Notes: generated by a model not told the origin, from the letters alone. A stretch of 64,000 bases of DNA from Neisseria zalophi (GCF_008807015.1 NZ_CP031700.1:2257014-2321013), one strand, 5' to 3'; shown: positions 26,951 to 36,413, counted from the stretch's first letter. Made by a program: numbers and translations.

Positions 26951-27754
26951 TTAGATACTACCACCTGATTGATTTACCATATAAGTAACTGCAGCTTTTA
27001 CTTCATCATCACTCAAGCCTAAGTTACCACCTTTAGCCGGCATTACACCGCCATCAGGACCATTAAAGCCTTCAATAGCATGCTTAAATAAGACTTCTTT
27101 ACCTTGTTTAATACGTGGTGCCCACTCATCATTATGAGTAATTTTTGGTGAAAGTGGAATAGCGGAATCTGCAGCGTGACAAGCCATACAGATACTTTCA
27201 AAAACTTTTTGCCCGTCTGCCTCTGTTACCGGACTAGCAACAGCAGTATCTTCCGCACCAGACGCATCAGCGTTCACTTCAGGTGCTACCAAACTACCAC
27301 CTGATTGGTTTGCCATATGAGCAATCGCACGCTTCAATTCATCATCAGTTAAATCAGCTTGTCCGCCTTTGGCCGGCATCGCATTAAAACCATTCAACGC
27401 ATTATTAAATAATGCATCAAGACCTTTGGCAATACGTGGCGCCCATTCATTGTTGTGGGTAACTTTAGGTGCATCCGGAACGCTGCTGTCTGCCGCATGA
27501 CACTGAATACATACCTTGCTGAAAATCTGTTCCCCTGTACGCTGGCCGATAGGCGTACCATCCCCCATTGTAATATTACCGGCCGGCATAATGCGGGTTT
27601 CAGTTGCAGATTGGGTAGTTTCCTCTACAGTGCTGTAATAATTACTGCCTGCCAATTTCACCAGAAAAAACAATACTGCAATCAAAATAACGATACCGCC
27701 CAACAGGGTGGTAAGTGCAGAGCCGCTGGCTTTATGGTTGCTCAATGAATTCAT
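26951..27754 (-). CDS. Membrane-anchored di-haem cytochrome c5
   Basis: The 267-residue protein has an N-terminal membrane anchor (about residues 15-35) and two homologous class I cytochrome domains, each with a CxxCH haem site: CIQCH at 82-86 and CMACH at 189-193. Each domain ends in MPAKGG, the Met haem ligand, and MxNQSGGS. The internal duplication is clear at protein level. In Neisseria this type of cytochrome carries electrons from the bc1 complex to terminal reductases such as AniA and the cbb3 oxidase. A strong promoter and a palindrome lie upstream. Confidence 0.93.
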   Translation of the reverse strand: MNSLSNHKASGSALTTLLGGIVILIAVLFFLVKLAGSNYYSTVEETTQSATETRIMPAGNITMGDGTPIGQRTGEQIFSKVCIQCHAADSSVPDAPKVTHNNEWAPRIAKGLDALFNNALNGFNAMPAKGGQADLTDDELKRAIAHMANQSGGSLVAPEVNADASGAEDTAVASPVTEADGQKVFESICMACHAADSAIPLSPKITHNDEWAPRIKQGKEVLFKHAIEGFNGPDGGVMPAKGGNLGLSDDEVKAAVTYMVNQSGGSI

Positions 27755-27815
27755 TTGATATGGCCTCGCCGTTTTTGGTAGGTTGTGACGAATAGAGAGT
27801 TATATATTTTTGATT

Positions 27816-27835
27816 TTGTTAATTCGGATTAACAA
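27816..27835. promoter_or_regulatory. 20-bp palindrome near the cytochrome c5 transcription start
   Basis: TTGTTAAT and ATTAACAA flank a TCGG centre. The site sits just downstream of the predicted start point, where a bound repressor could block transcription. The regulator is unknown. Confidence 0.4.
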
Positions 27836-27846
27836 TATTTTGCTGG

Positions 27847-27875
27847 ATTATACTGAATTAATGGCAGCTTTCCAA
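27847..27875 (-). promoter_or_regulatory. Probable sigma-70 promoter of the cytochrome c5 gene
   Basis: On the minus strand TTGGAA, a 17-base spacer and a perfect TATAAT; the start point would be near 27840. The remaining bases up to the tRNA promoter hold one DUS near 28029 and no supportable gene. Confidence 0.6.
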
Positions 27876-28144
27876 TCTTTAAGTTTAACTTTCCTCAAAT
27901 AAAGTGTGGATATACCAAGTATATCGTTTCAACCGCCACACTAAAAATAGTTTGATAAAATGCTTTCAAGTTAATCATTCGCTGATATATACGGCCTGAA
28001 AGATTTCGATTTTTTCTATTTATTGTATTCAGACGGCCTGGCAGATGGTAAGGTTTTAAAGAACTTTCAATACCATACCGACACATCTATAGTATTTTTA
28101 TACTATCTGACCATTATATCAAACAAGAAATAAAACAAATATTT

Positions 28145-28173
28145 TTGCCAATTTTAGATTTTTGCGCTAATCT
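28145..28173 (+). promoter_or_regulatory. Promoter of tRNA-Arg
   Basis: TTGCCA, a 17-base spacer and TAATCT end 12 bases before the mature tRNA 5' end, which gives only a short 5' leader to be trimmed. Confidence 0.7.
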
Positions 28174-28185
28174 TACGTCCTTTCT

Positions 28186-28261
28186 GCACCCATAGCTCAG
28201 TTGGAAGAGCGTCAGTTTCCGAAGCTGGAGGTCACAGGTTCGATCCCTGTTGGGTGCGCCA
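28186..28261 (+). tRNA. tRNA-Arg (anticodon CCG)
   Basis: The 76-base sequence folds as a full cloverleaf: acceptor arms GCACCCA/TGGGTGC, D arm AGCTCAGTTGGAAGAGC, anticodon loop TTCCGAA with CCG at positions 34-36, T arm ACAGG-TTCGATC-CCTGT, and an encoded CCA end. It reads CGG arginine codons. It has its own promoter and terminator. Confidence 0.95.
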
Positions 28262-28272
28262 AACTATTTTTG

Positions 28273-28310
28273 GGCGGTTCCTATTTTTATTGGGAACCGC
28301 CTAATTTTTT
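28273..28310 (+). terminator. Terminator of tRNA-Arg
   Basis: GGCGGTTCC (28273-28281) pairs with GGAACCGCC (28293-28301), followed by TAATTTTTT. Between here and valS, AAAACAGCA (28465-28473) and TGCTGTTTT (28509-28517) form a weaker inverted repeat that could end the valS transcript. Confidence 0.88.
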
Positions 28311-28537
28311 AAATTTTACCCAATACCACAATGTTCGCTTGGCATGGAAAACATCGCAGCCATATGCAGCCATATAACGGTTTCTCACAAAATAAATTAA
28401 CCGACATCATGTTGCATACTTTATTTGATAACGCACTATACAACTCAAAACATTAAGAATAACAAAAACAGCAAGTAAAACATATTTTATTATCAAAATA
28501 TATCAACCTGCTGTTTTACATAGACTAGTACTGATAA

Positions 28538-31363
28538 TTAATCTTTAAACTTAGCCAACTGAGTTTGTACTTTAGCCATTTTATCCTGCAGATCAGCCAA
28601 CTCTGCTTGGTCTTTTTCAACTAAATGAGCCGGAGCCTTTTCGGTATATCCGGGCTTACTCAGTTTTGCCGTTAACTTATCAATATTTTTTTGCAGCTTT
28701 TCCGCTTCCTTATTCAAACGGGCAGTTTCTGCCGCTTTATCGACTTCCACTTTCAACATCAGGCGGGCATTTTGACACACAGCTACCGGCGCATCTTCAC
28801 TTTCAGGCAGCTTATCCACCAGCTTGGCTTCGGTCAGACGCGCCATCATAGGTAGATATTTCAATAAATCTTCCACACTATTGCCGCCTTCCACGAATAA
28901 TGGTGCTTTCACACTGGGCGCTAACCCCATTTCACCGCGTAAATTACGTACGGCACCGATTAAATCTTGTAAAGCTGCCATTTTTTCAAAAGCAGCCGGA
29001 ACGATTTTCTCATTATCGGCTTGCGGCCAATCGGCCATCATAATACTTTCCGTGTGTTTGGCGTTGGCCAGCGGGGCAACGGTTTGCCATAACTCTTCAG
29101 TAATAAACGGCATAATCGGATGCATAATCCGCAAGATAACTTCTAATACACGCACTAAGGTACGGCGGGTCGTACGTTGCGTTGTCGGACAACCGGTTTG
29201 CAATTGGACTTTCGCCAATTCAATATACCAGTCGCAATATTCGTTCCACACAAATTCATATAATGTTTGTGCTGCCAAATCAAAGCGGTAGGTATCAAAC
29301 GCCTCTGCCACGGCTGCTTCCACCTGTTGTAAACGGCCGATAATCCATTGGTCGACAAAAGTATAAGCCAAAGGCTGGGTTTCATCTTGCCCGCAATCTT
29401 GCTCTTCGGTATTCATCAACACGAAATTGGTCGCATTCCACAATTTATTGCAGAAATTGCGGTAACCTTCGGCACGTTTGAAGTCGAAATTAATGCTGCG
29501 TCCCAAGCTGGCATAGCTGGCCATAGTGAAACGCAATGCATCAGTGCCGAATATAGGAATCCCTTCGGGAAAAAGCTTTTCCGTTGCTTTTTTCACTTGC
29601 GGCGCTTTTTCCGGGCGACGCAAGCCGGTGGTACGTTTTACCAACAAGCTTTCCAGATCAATGCCATCGATTAAATCGACAGGATCAATAACATTGCCCT
29701 CTGATTTAGACATCTTCTTGCCTTCATGGTCGCGTACCATGCCGTGAATATAAACGTCTTTAAAGGGCACTTTGCCGGTGAAATGGGTCGTCATCATAAT
29801 CATACGTGCCACCCAGAAGAAGATAATTTCATAACCGGTAACCAATACCGAAGAAGGTAGGAATGCTTTCAAATCAGGGGTTTCAGACGGCCATCCTAAT
29901 GTAGAAAACGGTACCAATGCGGATGAGAACCATGTATCCAATACATCTTCATCACGGGTTAAGCCTTCAGTTCCTGCCAATTTTTCCGCTTCGGCCTGAT
30001 TGCGTGCCACATAAACTTTGCCCTCTGCATCATACCAAGCCGGGATTTGATGCCCCCACCACAGTTGGCGGGAAATACACCAGTCTTGGATATTGTTCAT
30101 CCATTGGTTATAGGTGTTCACCCAGTTTTCGGGAATGAATTTCACTTGGCCGGAATCAACAGCATACTTGGCCTTTTGTGCCAAGCTCATGCCTTTAAAT
30201 TCGCTTTCCGGTTCGCCTCCATTCGGCTGTGCACTCATAGCCACAAACCATTGGCTGGTCAACATCGGTTCGATAACGCTGCCGGTACGGTCGCCCTTCG
30301 GAGTCATCAAGGTATGCGGTTTTACTTCCACCAACAAGCCTTGTGCTTCCAAATCGGCTACCATTTGTTTACGGGCGGCAAAACGATCTAATCCCGCATA
30401 GTATTCAGGCAATGCAAAGCCCTGCTGCTCTTCACCTTTAAAATTAAACACTTCGGCATCGGCCAAAATTTTGGCTTCTAAATCCAAGACATTGATTAAA
30501 ACGGTATCGTGGCGCTTGCCCACTTCATAGTCGTTAAAATCATGTGCCGGCGTAATTTTCACGCAACCCGTACCAAAATCTTTTTCAACATACTCATCGG
30601 CAATAATCGGAATTTCACGCCCTGAAAGAGGCAATGTCACAGTTTTACCAATCAGCCCTTGATAGCGTTCATCATCCGGATGCACGGCAACAGCCACATC
30701 GCCCAACAGGGTTTCAGGGCGGGTTGTCGCAACCGTCAGGCTACCTGATCCGTCGGTTAACGGATAGCGGATATGCCACATAGAACCTTGTTCTTCAACG
30801 CTTTCCACTTCCAAATCGGAAACCGCCGTGCCCAATACCGGATCCCAGTTAACCAAACGCTTACCGCGATAAATCAAACCCTGTTCGAACAAACGGACGA
30901 ATACTTCCGTTACCACTTCGGCGCGAACCTTATCCATTGTAAAGTATTCGCGCGACCAGTCTGCCGAACAACCTATGCGGCGCATTTGTTGAGTGATGGT
31001 GCCGCCGGATATATTTTTCCACTCCCATACTTTTTCTAAAAAAGCTTCCCGCCCTAAATCATGCCGGGAAACACCTTGTTCGGCGAGTTGGCGCTCAACG
31101 ACAATTTGAGTCGCAATACCGGCATGGTCGGCACCGGGAATCCAACAGGTATTGTAGCCTTTCATACGATAATAGCGGGTAAGTCCGTCCATAATCGTTT
31201 GGTTAAAAGCATGTCCCATGTGCAGCGTACCGGTTACATTAGGTGGCGGTAGTTGGATAGCAAATGATTTATCTGAAGACATATTAGGCTGGAAATAGCC
31301 TTTTGTTTCCCAATTTTGATAATGTTTGGCTTCAATTTCGGCAGGTTGGTATTTATTTAACAT
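28538..31363 (-). CDS. valS: Valine--tRNA ligase
   Basis: This class I synthetase charges tRNA-Val and edits threonine. The 941-residue protein has the HIGH-type motif in [15 protein letters not shown] (about residue 45), the CP1 editing domain ([19 protein letters not shown]), the KMSKS loop in [14 protein letters not shown] and a C-terminal coiled coil ([19 protein letters not shown]). Length is normal. It is probably monocistronic, with an inverted DUS pair on its upstream side. Confidence 0.98.
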   Translation of the reverse strand: MLNKYQPAEIEAKHYQNWETKGYFQPNMSSDKSFAIQLPPPNVTGTLHMGHAFNQTIMDGLTRYYRMKGYNTCWIPGADHAGIATQIVVERQLAEQGVSRHDLGREAFLEKVWEWKNISGGTITQQMRRIGCSADWSREYFTMDKVRAEVVTEVFVRLFEQGLIYRGKRLVNWDPVLGTAVSDLEVESVEEQGSMWHIRYPLTDGSGSLTVATTRPETLLGDVAVAVHPDDERYQGLIGKTVTLPLSGREIPIIADEYVEKDFGTGCVKITPAHDFNDYEVGKRHDTVLINVLDLEAKILADAEVFNFKGEEQQGFALPEYYAGLDRFAARKQMVADLEAQGLLVEVKPHTLMTPKGDRTGSVIEPMLTSQWFVAMSAQPNGGEPESEFKGMSLAQKAKYAVDSGQVKFIPENWVNTYNQWMNNIQDWCISRQLWWGHQIPAWYDAEGKVYVARNQAEAEKLAGTEGLTRDEDVLDTWFSSALVPFSTLGWPSETPDLKAFLPSSVLVTGYEIIFFWVARMIMMTTHFTGKVPFKDVYIHGMVRDHEGKKMSKSEGNVIDPVDLIDGIDLESLLVKRTTGLRRPEKAPQVKKATEKLFPEGIPIFGTDALRFTMASYASLGRSINFDFKRAEGYRNFCNKLWNATNFVLMNTEEQDCGQDETQPLAYTFVDQWIIGRLQQVEAAVAEAFDTYRFDLAAQTLYEFVWNEYCDWYIELAKVQLQTGCPTTQRTTRRTLVRVLEVILRIMHPIMPFITEELWQTVAPLANAKHTESIMMADWPQADNEKIVPAAFEKMAALQDLIGAVRNLRGEMGLAPSVKAPLFVEGGNSVEDLLKYLPMMARLTEAKLVDKLPESEDAPVAVCQNARLMLKVEVDKAAETARLNKEAEKLQKNIDKLTAKLSKPGYTEKAPAHLVEKDQAELADLQDKMAKVQTQLAKFKD

Positions 31364-31417
31364 AGTAATATTCGATTTAACTAAAAATAATATTGAATCG
31401 AAAGATTATAACGCAAA

Positions 31418-31457
31418 AGGCCGTCTGAAACCTATTAAAAGGCTTTTCAGACGGCCT
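31418..31457. repeat. Inverted DUS pair upstream of valS
   Basis: AGGCCGTCTGAAA and TTTCAGACGGCCT flank a 14-base loop that itself contains AGGCTT. It lies between the valS start and the terminator of the XRE gene. Confidence 0.7.
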
Positions 31458-31579
31458 AAAACTTAGATGAGAACTGCTTCAAAACCTATCTATTATATAT
31501 TTTTCATTTTACTTGGGCCGGCTTTATTAAGAAGCGTTTTATCATGCTTTTTTACTTTAAATAAATTCATATAAAATAA

Positions 31580-31608
31580 AACTGCCCGTTATTATCTAAC
31601 GGGCAGTT
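31580..31608 (-). terminator. Terminator of the XRE regulator gene
   Basis: AACTGCCCGTT and AACGGGCAGTT form an 11-bp stem; on the minus strand it continues as TTATTTTATAT. It lies 14 bases after the gene's stop. Confidence 0.8.
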
Positions 31609-31621
31609 GTCGGGTCTCGGC

Positions 31622-31918
31622 TCATTTATTTTTCGATTCGGCTTTGGCTTCCTTTTTCAAAGAAGCATATAAGTCGGGTTGGCGACTTTTCAGCAACGAA
31701 GCAATCGCGAGGTCATCGCGATTTACTTTGGCCAAATCAATTTTTTCGATGTGTACCAAACGAAGTAGCTCGCGCACGGGTTTCGGCATATTTCGGCCTG
31801 ACTCATAGCGGGAACCGCCTGATTGGGTAACACCTATACGACTCCAAAAGTCCATCTGGTTTAAGCCGAGTTTTTTACGGATATCGCGGATATTTTCAAT
31901 TTTCTCGAACGACTTCAT
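31622..31918 (-). CDS. Small XRE-family helix-turn-helix regulator
   Basis: The 98-residue protein holds one helix-turn-helix domain (about residues 10-60): IRKKLGLNQMDFWSRIGVTQ, then SRYESGRNMPKPV. The DFWSRIGVTQSGGSRYE form is a recurrent neisserial/betaproteobacterial variant. The rest is a short basic tail (KKEAKAESKNK). It probably binds the CCGAA-type repeats just upstream and so controls itself. A similar motif precedes the isochorismatase-like gene 7.5 kb away. Not a phage repressor by context, since housekeeping genes flank it. Target genes are inferred. Confidence 0.85.
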   Translation of the reverse strand: MKSFEKIENIRDIRKKLGLNQMDFWSRIGVTQSGGSRYESGRNMPKPVRELLRLVHIEKIDLAKVNRDDLAIASLLKSRQPDLYASLKKEAKAESKNK

Positions 31919-31970
31919 GAAATTTCCTTCTTTTTTTCTGTTTAAAGCTTGAATCTGTCAAACCACTTAC

Positions 31971-32004
31971 CCGAATATAATACCGAAAATAAATATACCC
32001 GAAG
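31971..32004. promoter_or_regulatory. Operator-like CCCGAA repeats before the XRE gene
   Basis: CCCGAATATA, ACCGAAAATA and CCCGAAGTAA follow each other with CCGAA cores at 31972, 31984 and 32000. A fourth CCCGAA lies at 32166. On the minus strand they read TTCGGGTA and TTCGGTAT and overlap TATATT-type promoter sequence for the gene. Autoregulation is inferred. Confidence 0.5.
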
Positions 32005-32199
32005 TAAGAATATTATATTCAAATAAGTATAAATGCTTAGACAATGAATTCAGGATAAGTTTAATTTTTTTTTATATCAAGCGGTCGAAAAAAGCGATAA
32101 GCGTATACCTTTATTTATATTTTAATTAAAAAACAAATAGTTATTTTTTAAAGTAAAGATTCTAACCCGAAATAATTTACATAAAAAAACGTAAAAAAA

Positions 32200-32976
32200 T
32201 CAAGGTTTACCTGTTTGAGGGCTGATTGTCAGAATTTCATAGCCCGTTTCGGTCACTAAAACTTCATGCTCCCATTGTGCTGATAAAGAGCGGTCTTTGG
32301 TTACAACCGTCCATCCGTCTGCCAAAATCCGCAAATGGCGTTTACCTTGGTTAATCATCGGCTCAATTGTAAAAATCATACCGGGCTTCAAAACCAAACC
32401 CTGCCCTTTTTTACCATAATGTAAAACCTGCGGGTCTTCGTGAAATACCCTGCCTATACCGTGCCCGCAAAATTCTTGCACCACAGAATAGCCGGCATTT
32501 TCTGCAACCTGTTGACAGGCATATCCGACATCGCCCAATGTCGCCCCGGGTTTTACTGCCTCAATACCCGCCATCATACTGGCATGAGTAACATCGATCA
32601 GGCGCTTGGCCTGCGGGCTGATTTGCCCTACGGCAAACATACGGCTGGAATCGCCATGAAAGCCATCTTTTTTGATGGTGACATCAATATTAATAATATC
32701 GCCGTTTTTCAATGGTTTATCATTTGGAATCCCGTGGCAGATAACATTATTGACCGATGTACAGCACGATTTCGGATAAGGTGGATTACCATAATTCAAC
32801 GGAGCCGGATAACCGCCCTGAACTTCTGTATGATAGTCATAAATCAACTTATCCAGTTCGTTTGTTGTCACACCGGGCTTCACAAATTGTCCGATATAGT
32901 CGAGTGCTTCAGCAGCCAATCTGCCTAACTCACGCATTTTTTCAATTTCTTCAGGTGTTTTAATCACAACAGCCAT
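32200..32976 (-). CDS. map: Methionine aminopeptidase, type I
   Basis: The enzyme removes the initiator methionine from nascent proteins. The 258-residue protein shows all five metal ligands: Asp in NIDVTIKKDGFHGDSSRMF (two), His in GHGIGRVFHEDP, and Glu in FTIEPMI and WEHEVLVTE. The substrate-pocket GYPAPLNYGNPPYPKSCC has the expected cysteines. AAGGA precedes the ATG. Length is typical of type Ia without N-terminal extension. The upstream gene, in the same direction, is separated by a DUS pair. Confidence 0.97.
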   Translation of the reverse strand: MAVVIKTPEEIEKMRELGRLAAEALDYIGQFVKPGVTTNELDKLIYDYHTEVQGGYPAPLNYGNPPYPKSCCTSVNNVICHGIPNDKPLKNGDIINIDVTIKKDGFHGDSSRMFAVGQISPQAKRLIDVTHASMMAGIEAVKPGATLGDVGYACQQVAENAGYSVVQEFCGHGIGRVFHEDPQVLHYGKKGQGLVLKPGMIFTIEPMINQGKRHLRILADGWTVVTKDRSLSAQWEHEVLVTETGYEILTISPQTGKP

Positions 32977-33073
32977 TATTTTTTCCTTTTCTTGATGAGC
33001 TCAGACGGCCTATCGGTGTGACCCGAGAGGCCGTCTGAATCATTATTTGTATCGATACTAAAATATAGTTTTT

Positions 33074-33760
33074 TTAAAAAAGATTATCGGTAATCGGGCC
33101 TGATTCATTCGATCCGACCGGTTTAGGAGGAGAAGTTTGGGGAGCCTTTGCTGCCGGGCGTTCTTGCGGAGCCTGGGGCGTAGAAGGTGTTTCAGCTACC
33201 GGAGTGCGTGCTCTATTTTGAGAAGGCGAAGGCTCTGATCTCGTTGGTCTGGCCGATCCGACGCTAGAATTGGTATTCCCTCTTCGTGGCGTTTCAGCTA
33301 CCTGTCTCTGTGTAGTAGTCTGTTCTTGTTCAGATTCAGATTTGACTGCTGAGTTTCCTACCTTCTGGGCTTCCTCAACCACCCTTCTTCTCTGTGAATG
33401 GCGCACAGCGGGCTTCTCAACTTCTTTATTTACAACCTTAGCTTCGGTACTTTCATGATTGATGCCCTCGGGCTCAGAAGCTTGTACTACTTTTTCCTCA
33501 TCAATGGTTTCAGAGCTCACAACTTCTGTCACCACGCTATCAGAGACTGAAGTCCCTTGAGGTGCCCATACTTCAACTTGACTAGCAGCATTTGAAGGCA
33601 AAGACTCTTCCTCTACCTGTGTTTGTGTGGAAGTATGCATAATACCGATCACCACGCCACCGACAGCAACGACGGCAATGGCAAATAAAGCGGCCAGCAA
33701 ATGTTTGGGTTTTAAAAGAAACCTTTGTTTGCTGCTTTCGGTGGGTCGATTTGTTTTCAT
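33074..33760 (-). CDS. Single-pass membrane protein with long low-complexity tail, unknown function
   Basis: I do not recognise this 228-residue protein. It has a basic cytoplasmic N-terminus (about 20 residues, SKQRFLLKPKH), one transmembrane segment (about residues 20-42, LLAALFAIAVVAVGGVVIG) and a periplasmic region rich in Glu, Ser, Thr, Pro and Gln with PVAETPSTPQAPQERP-like segments. It ends GPITDNLF. The layout resembles a SPOR-type or cell-envelope linker protein that has lost or never had a folded C-terminal domain. It lies between map and dolP on the same strand, with DUS upstream. Composition suggests a disordered periplasmic tail. Confidence 0.7.
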   Translation of the reverse strand: MKTNRPTESSKQRFLLKPKHLLAALFAIAVVAVGGVVIGIMHTSTQTQVEEESLPSNAASQVEVWAPQGTSVSDSVVTEVVSSETIDEEKVVQASEPEGINHESTEAKVVNKEVEKPAVRHSQRRRVVEEAQKVGNSAVKSESEQEQTTTQRQVAETPRRGNTNSSVGSARPTRSEPSPSQNRARTPVAETPSTPQAPQERPAAKAPQTSPPKPVGSNESGPITDNLF

Positions 33761-33857
33761 TGGTTTCTCTGTAAACCATCTGAATGTTTCAGACGGCCTT
33801 ATTGATTGAGTCTTAAAAATCCTGCTTGCTTACCAATCCCATGGTAAAACAGATGAT

Positions 33858-34475
33858 TTATGGTTGCCGGGGCGTGTAAGTTTGGTAAAGTGTCACCACT
33901 CTTTGAACGCCCGACGTTGTGCTGACTTTTTCAGTTACCGCAGCTTGTTCGGCAGGTGTGAGAATACCCATCACATAAGTCGTACCATCATAAGTGACTA
34001 TTTTAACTCTGCTGGGAATGACACCTTGAATACCGAGCAAGGTCGTCCGTACTTTTGAAGTATTCCAAGTGTCAGCACTTACATTACCGAATGTGCGCGG
34101 TTGTGAAGTAACGGTAATGTAGTTATAAACCTCTTGAGCTGCCGATTCGGAACGTGCTACCTGCTCGACAAAGGCTTTTTCGCCTTCAGTTGCCACCTGC
34201 CCCAATAACAAAATATGACGGTTATAGCTAACCACAGATAAAGTCGGCTCAAACCCATTTGTTGTTGTCGCATTTTGGCGCAAATAAGTCATTGCCGTAT
34301 TTTTAATACGGACTTCCATCAGATTATCGTCTGCCTGTGTACCGGTGGTACGACGGTCGATGGCAGATGCACCACCAACTGCGGCACCGCCCAAAACAGC
34401 ACCGACACAACCGCTTAATAAAATAGAAGTTACCGTAGCAACAGCCAGCGGACGAATATAAAGTTTGATATTCAT
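33858..34475 (-). CDS. dolP: BON-domain outer membrane lipoprotein (DolP/YraP, GNA2091-type)
   Basis: The 205-residue lipoprotein has a signal ending ILLSGC (lipid Cys at 23), then a glycine/alanine stretch and two BON domains (about residues 50-120 and 125-195), with VSYNRHILLLGQVATEGEK and KIVTYDGTTYVMGILTPAE as the conserved cores. In E. coli DolP supports outer-membrane integrity; the meningococcal homologue GNA2091 is a vaccine component. AAGGAT lies 8 bases before the ATG at 34475; an in-frame TTG upstream is not needed. The neighbouring SIS-domain gene, yraN and rsmI reproduce the E. coli rsmI-lpoA-yraN-diaA-dolP cluster without lpoA. Confidence 0.93.
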   Translation of the reverse strand: MNIKLYIRPLAVATVTSILLSGCVGAVLGGAAVGGASAIDRRTTGTQADDNLMEVRIKNTAMTYLRQNATTTNGFEPTLSVVSYNRHILLLGQVATEGEKAFVEQVARSESAAQEVYNYITVTSQPRTFGNVSADTWNTSKVRTTLLGIQGVIPSRVKIVTYDGTTYVMGILTPAEQAAVTEKVSTTSGVQRVVTLYQTYTPRQP

Positions 34476-34548
34476 TAACAAGTATCCTTTTCTAAGGGGT
34501 TTCAGACGGCCTTTCAGTCGTCTGAAAACAAATTAATCTGTTCGCTTC

Positions 34549-35142
34549 TCACATACCTTCAAACAACATAGTATCAATACAATCACATAATGCATGTATC
34601 AAAAGAATATGGATTTCTTGAATACGTGCTGTGCGCTGATTGGGTACATTTAACAAAATATCGCTGTCTTTCAACATAGCAGCAATTTTTCCACCATCTC
34701 TGCCGGTAAGCGCAATCACATTCATATCACGCTCATGTGCCGCTTTGATAGCTTCTATTACATTGGCAGAATTTCCCGATGTAGAAATACCGATTAAAAC
34801 ATCTCCTGCACGACCCAAAGCGCGAACCTGCTTACTAAACACATGGTCGAATCCATAGTCGTTACCAATGGCGGTTAATGCGGAAGTATCCGTGGTGAGG
34901 GCAACAGCAGCCAACTCCATTCTTTCTTTTTCAAAACGCCCGGTCATTTCCGCCGCAAAATGCTGTGCATCGGCAGCCGAACCACCGTTGCCGCAAGCTA
35001 AGATTTTCCCATCCGCCATCAAACACTGCAACATCAGCTCGGCAGCCTGAGCAGTCGGTTCTTTTAAAACATCAACAGCCTGTTGTTTAGCCTCGATACT
35101 TTGGGCGAAATGGGCAGCAACGCGCTCTTCTAAAGCAGTCAT
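34549..35142 (-). CDS. gmhA: SIS-domain phosphoheptose isomerase GmhA (DiaA-like)
   Basis: The 197-residue protein has one SIS domain: [23 protein letters not shown] near residue 50 and [16 protein letters not shown] near residue 115, both sugar-phosphate binding. Neisserial orthologues are described as GmhA, converting sedoheptulose 7-phosphate for LOS heptose synthesis. Its genomic position, between yraN and dolP, is that of E. coli diaA, a DnaA-binding initiation factor and paralogue of GmhA. Sequence alone here cannot exclude a DiaA-type role. It begins 3 bases after the yraN stop, so the two are likely coupled. Confidence 0.88.
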   Translation of the reverse strand: MTALEERVAAHFAQSIEAKQQAVDVLKEPTAQAAELMLQCLMADGKILACGNGGSAADAQHFAAEMTGRFEKERMELAAVALTTDTSALTAIGNDYGFDHVFSKQVRALGRAGDVLIGISTSGNSANVIEAIKAAHERDMNVIALTGRDGGKIAAMLKDSDILLNVPNQRTARIQEIHILLIHALCDCIDTMLFEGM

Positions 35143-35145
35143 ATT

Positions 35146-35493
35146 TTAACCTGTAATATTTTGCACCCACTTAGGTGCTTCGTTTCCTTCGATGAATATA
35201 GCATCCAAGCGGCATGGTGCGTGACTCAGACCATGCTTCTGTAGATAATGTTCCGCGCTTTTCTGAAGCTTCATCAGCTTAGCCGGCGTAATGCTGTATG
35301 CAGCTCCGCCAAAACGACGATTGTTCCGGTATTTTACTTCAACAAACACCGTCATATTACTGTTTTTAACTATTAAGTCAATTTCGCCAAACGGACAGTG
35401 CCAATTGCGCGCAATCAATACACAACCCTGTGCTTTTAAAAATGACCATGCAGCATCTTCCCCCGCTACACCTTGTCGATGATTCAAACGCAT
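35146..35493 (-). CDS. yraN: UPF0102 family protein YraN
   Basis: The 115-residue protein has the nuclease-like core of the UPF0102 family: GEDAAWSFLKAQGC, then Asp and Glu-x-Lys metal-site residues in GEIDLIVKN and VFVEVKYR, and SITPAKLMKLQKSA. The fold is that of Holliday-junction-resolvase-like endonucleases, but biological function is not established. It is the first gene of yraN-gmhA-dolP and is divergent from rsmI (about 50 bases, with a DUS core). Confidence 0.93.
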   Translation of the reverse strand: MRLNHRQGVAGEDAAWSFLKAQGCVLIARNWHCPFGEIDLIVKNSNMTVFVEVKYRNNRRFGGAAYSITPAKLMKLQKSAEHYLQKHGLSHAPCRLDAIFIEGNEAPKWVQNITG

Positions 35494-35543
35494 TTTGTTT
35501 ATCCCCGTTATAATGAAAGTTTTCAGACGGCTTGTTTATTATT

Positions 35544-36413
35544 ATGATGCAAAAACACTATCAAAAAGCACTCGACAGCATTGCAACGCAAACATTATAC
35601 GTTGTCGCCACACCTATCGGCAATTTGGCCGATATTACACTGCATGCGTTGGCTGTACTACAACGTGCCGATATGATTTGTGCCGAAGATACCCGTGTTA
35701 CCGCGCAATTGCTGAGCGCATATGGTATACAGGCAAAATTGGTTAGTGTCCGCGAGCACAACGAACAAAATATGGCGGGGAAAATTATTGATGCACTTTC
35801 AGACGGCCTGATTGTTGCCCAAGTTTCCGATGCCGGCACTCCCGCAGTTTGCGATCCCGGTGCCAAACTGGCCGAGCGGGTAAAATCGGCAGGCTTTAAA
35901 GTTAGTCCCATTGTCGGCGCTAGTGCCGTTATAGGTGCATTAAGCGTGGCCGGTATTACCGAACCGAATTTTTATTTTCACGGTTTTCTTCCAGCCAAGC
36001 CAGGGGAGCGCCGTAAACTACTCGAAACATGGGCCAATAGTGATTACGCAATTGCCATGTTTGAAACACCCCACCGCATTGCCGCCACATTGGCCGATAT
36101 GACCACCCTTTATCCGGAACGGAAACTGATGTTGGCACGGGAAATTTCCAAAACATTTGAAACATTCTTAAATGGTACAGTCACCGAAATCCAAACCATA
36201 TTACAAAATGATACTAATCAAAACCGCGGCGAGATGGTACTCATACTACATCCCGATCCGCCGGAAAAACATACCAATTTACCTGAAACGGCGCAACATA
36301 TTATGAAAATCTTGTCGGAAGAGCTGCCTACCAAACAGGCTGCAGGATTAGCGGCAAAAATTACCGGGGAAAGCAAAAAAGCATTATATGATTTAGCCTT
36401 AACGTGGAAATAA
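35544..36413 (+). CDS. rsmI: 16S rRNA 2'-O-ribose C1402 methyltransferase RsmI
   Basis: RsmI methylates C1402 in the 16S rRNA decoding centre. The protein has the tetrapyrrole-methylase fold with LYVVATPIGNLADIT, CAEDTRVTAQLL, VSDAGTPAVCDPG (SAM binding), FHGFLPAKPGERR and FETPHRI. The ATG at 35544 gives 289 residues; the TTG four codons upstream and the next ATG at 35547 are alternatives, because no clear Shine-Dalgarno sequence is present. A DUS in the gene near base 35799 encodes SDGLI. A DUS pair ends the transcript. Confidence 0.96.
   Translation: MMQKHYQKALDSIATQTLYVVATPIGNLADITLHALAVLQRADMICAEDTRVTAQLLSAYGIQAKLVSVREHNEQNMAGKIIDALSDGLIVAQVSDAGTPAVCDPGAKLAERVKSAGFKVSPIVGASAVIGALSVAGITEPNFYFHGFLPAKPGERRKLLETWANSDYAIAMFETPHRIAATLADMTTLYPERKLMLAREISKTFETFLNGTVTEIQTILQNDTNQNRGEMVLILHPDPPEKHTNLPETAQHIMKILSEELPTKQAAGLAAKITGESKKALYDLALTWK

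Noticed and set aside
27895..28086. Short minus-strand ORF between cytochrome c5 and tRNA-Arg
   Set aside because: No ribosome-binding site or family; it runs through the DUS and promoter region.
28186..28537. tRNA-Arg as an integration (att) site for an island
   Set aside because: I do not see a repeat of the tRNA 3' end elsewhere in the window, and the only tyrosine recombinase present is housekeeping XerD at 15 kb.
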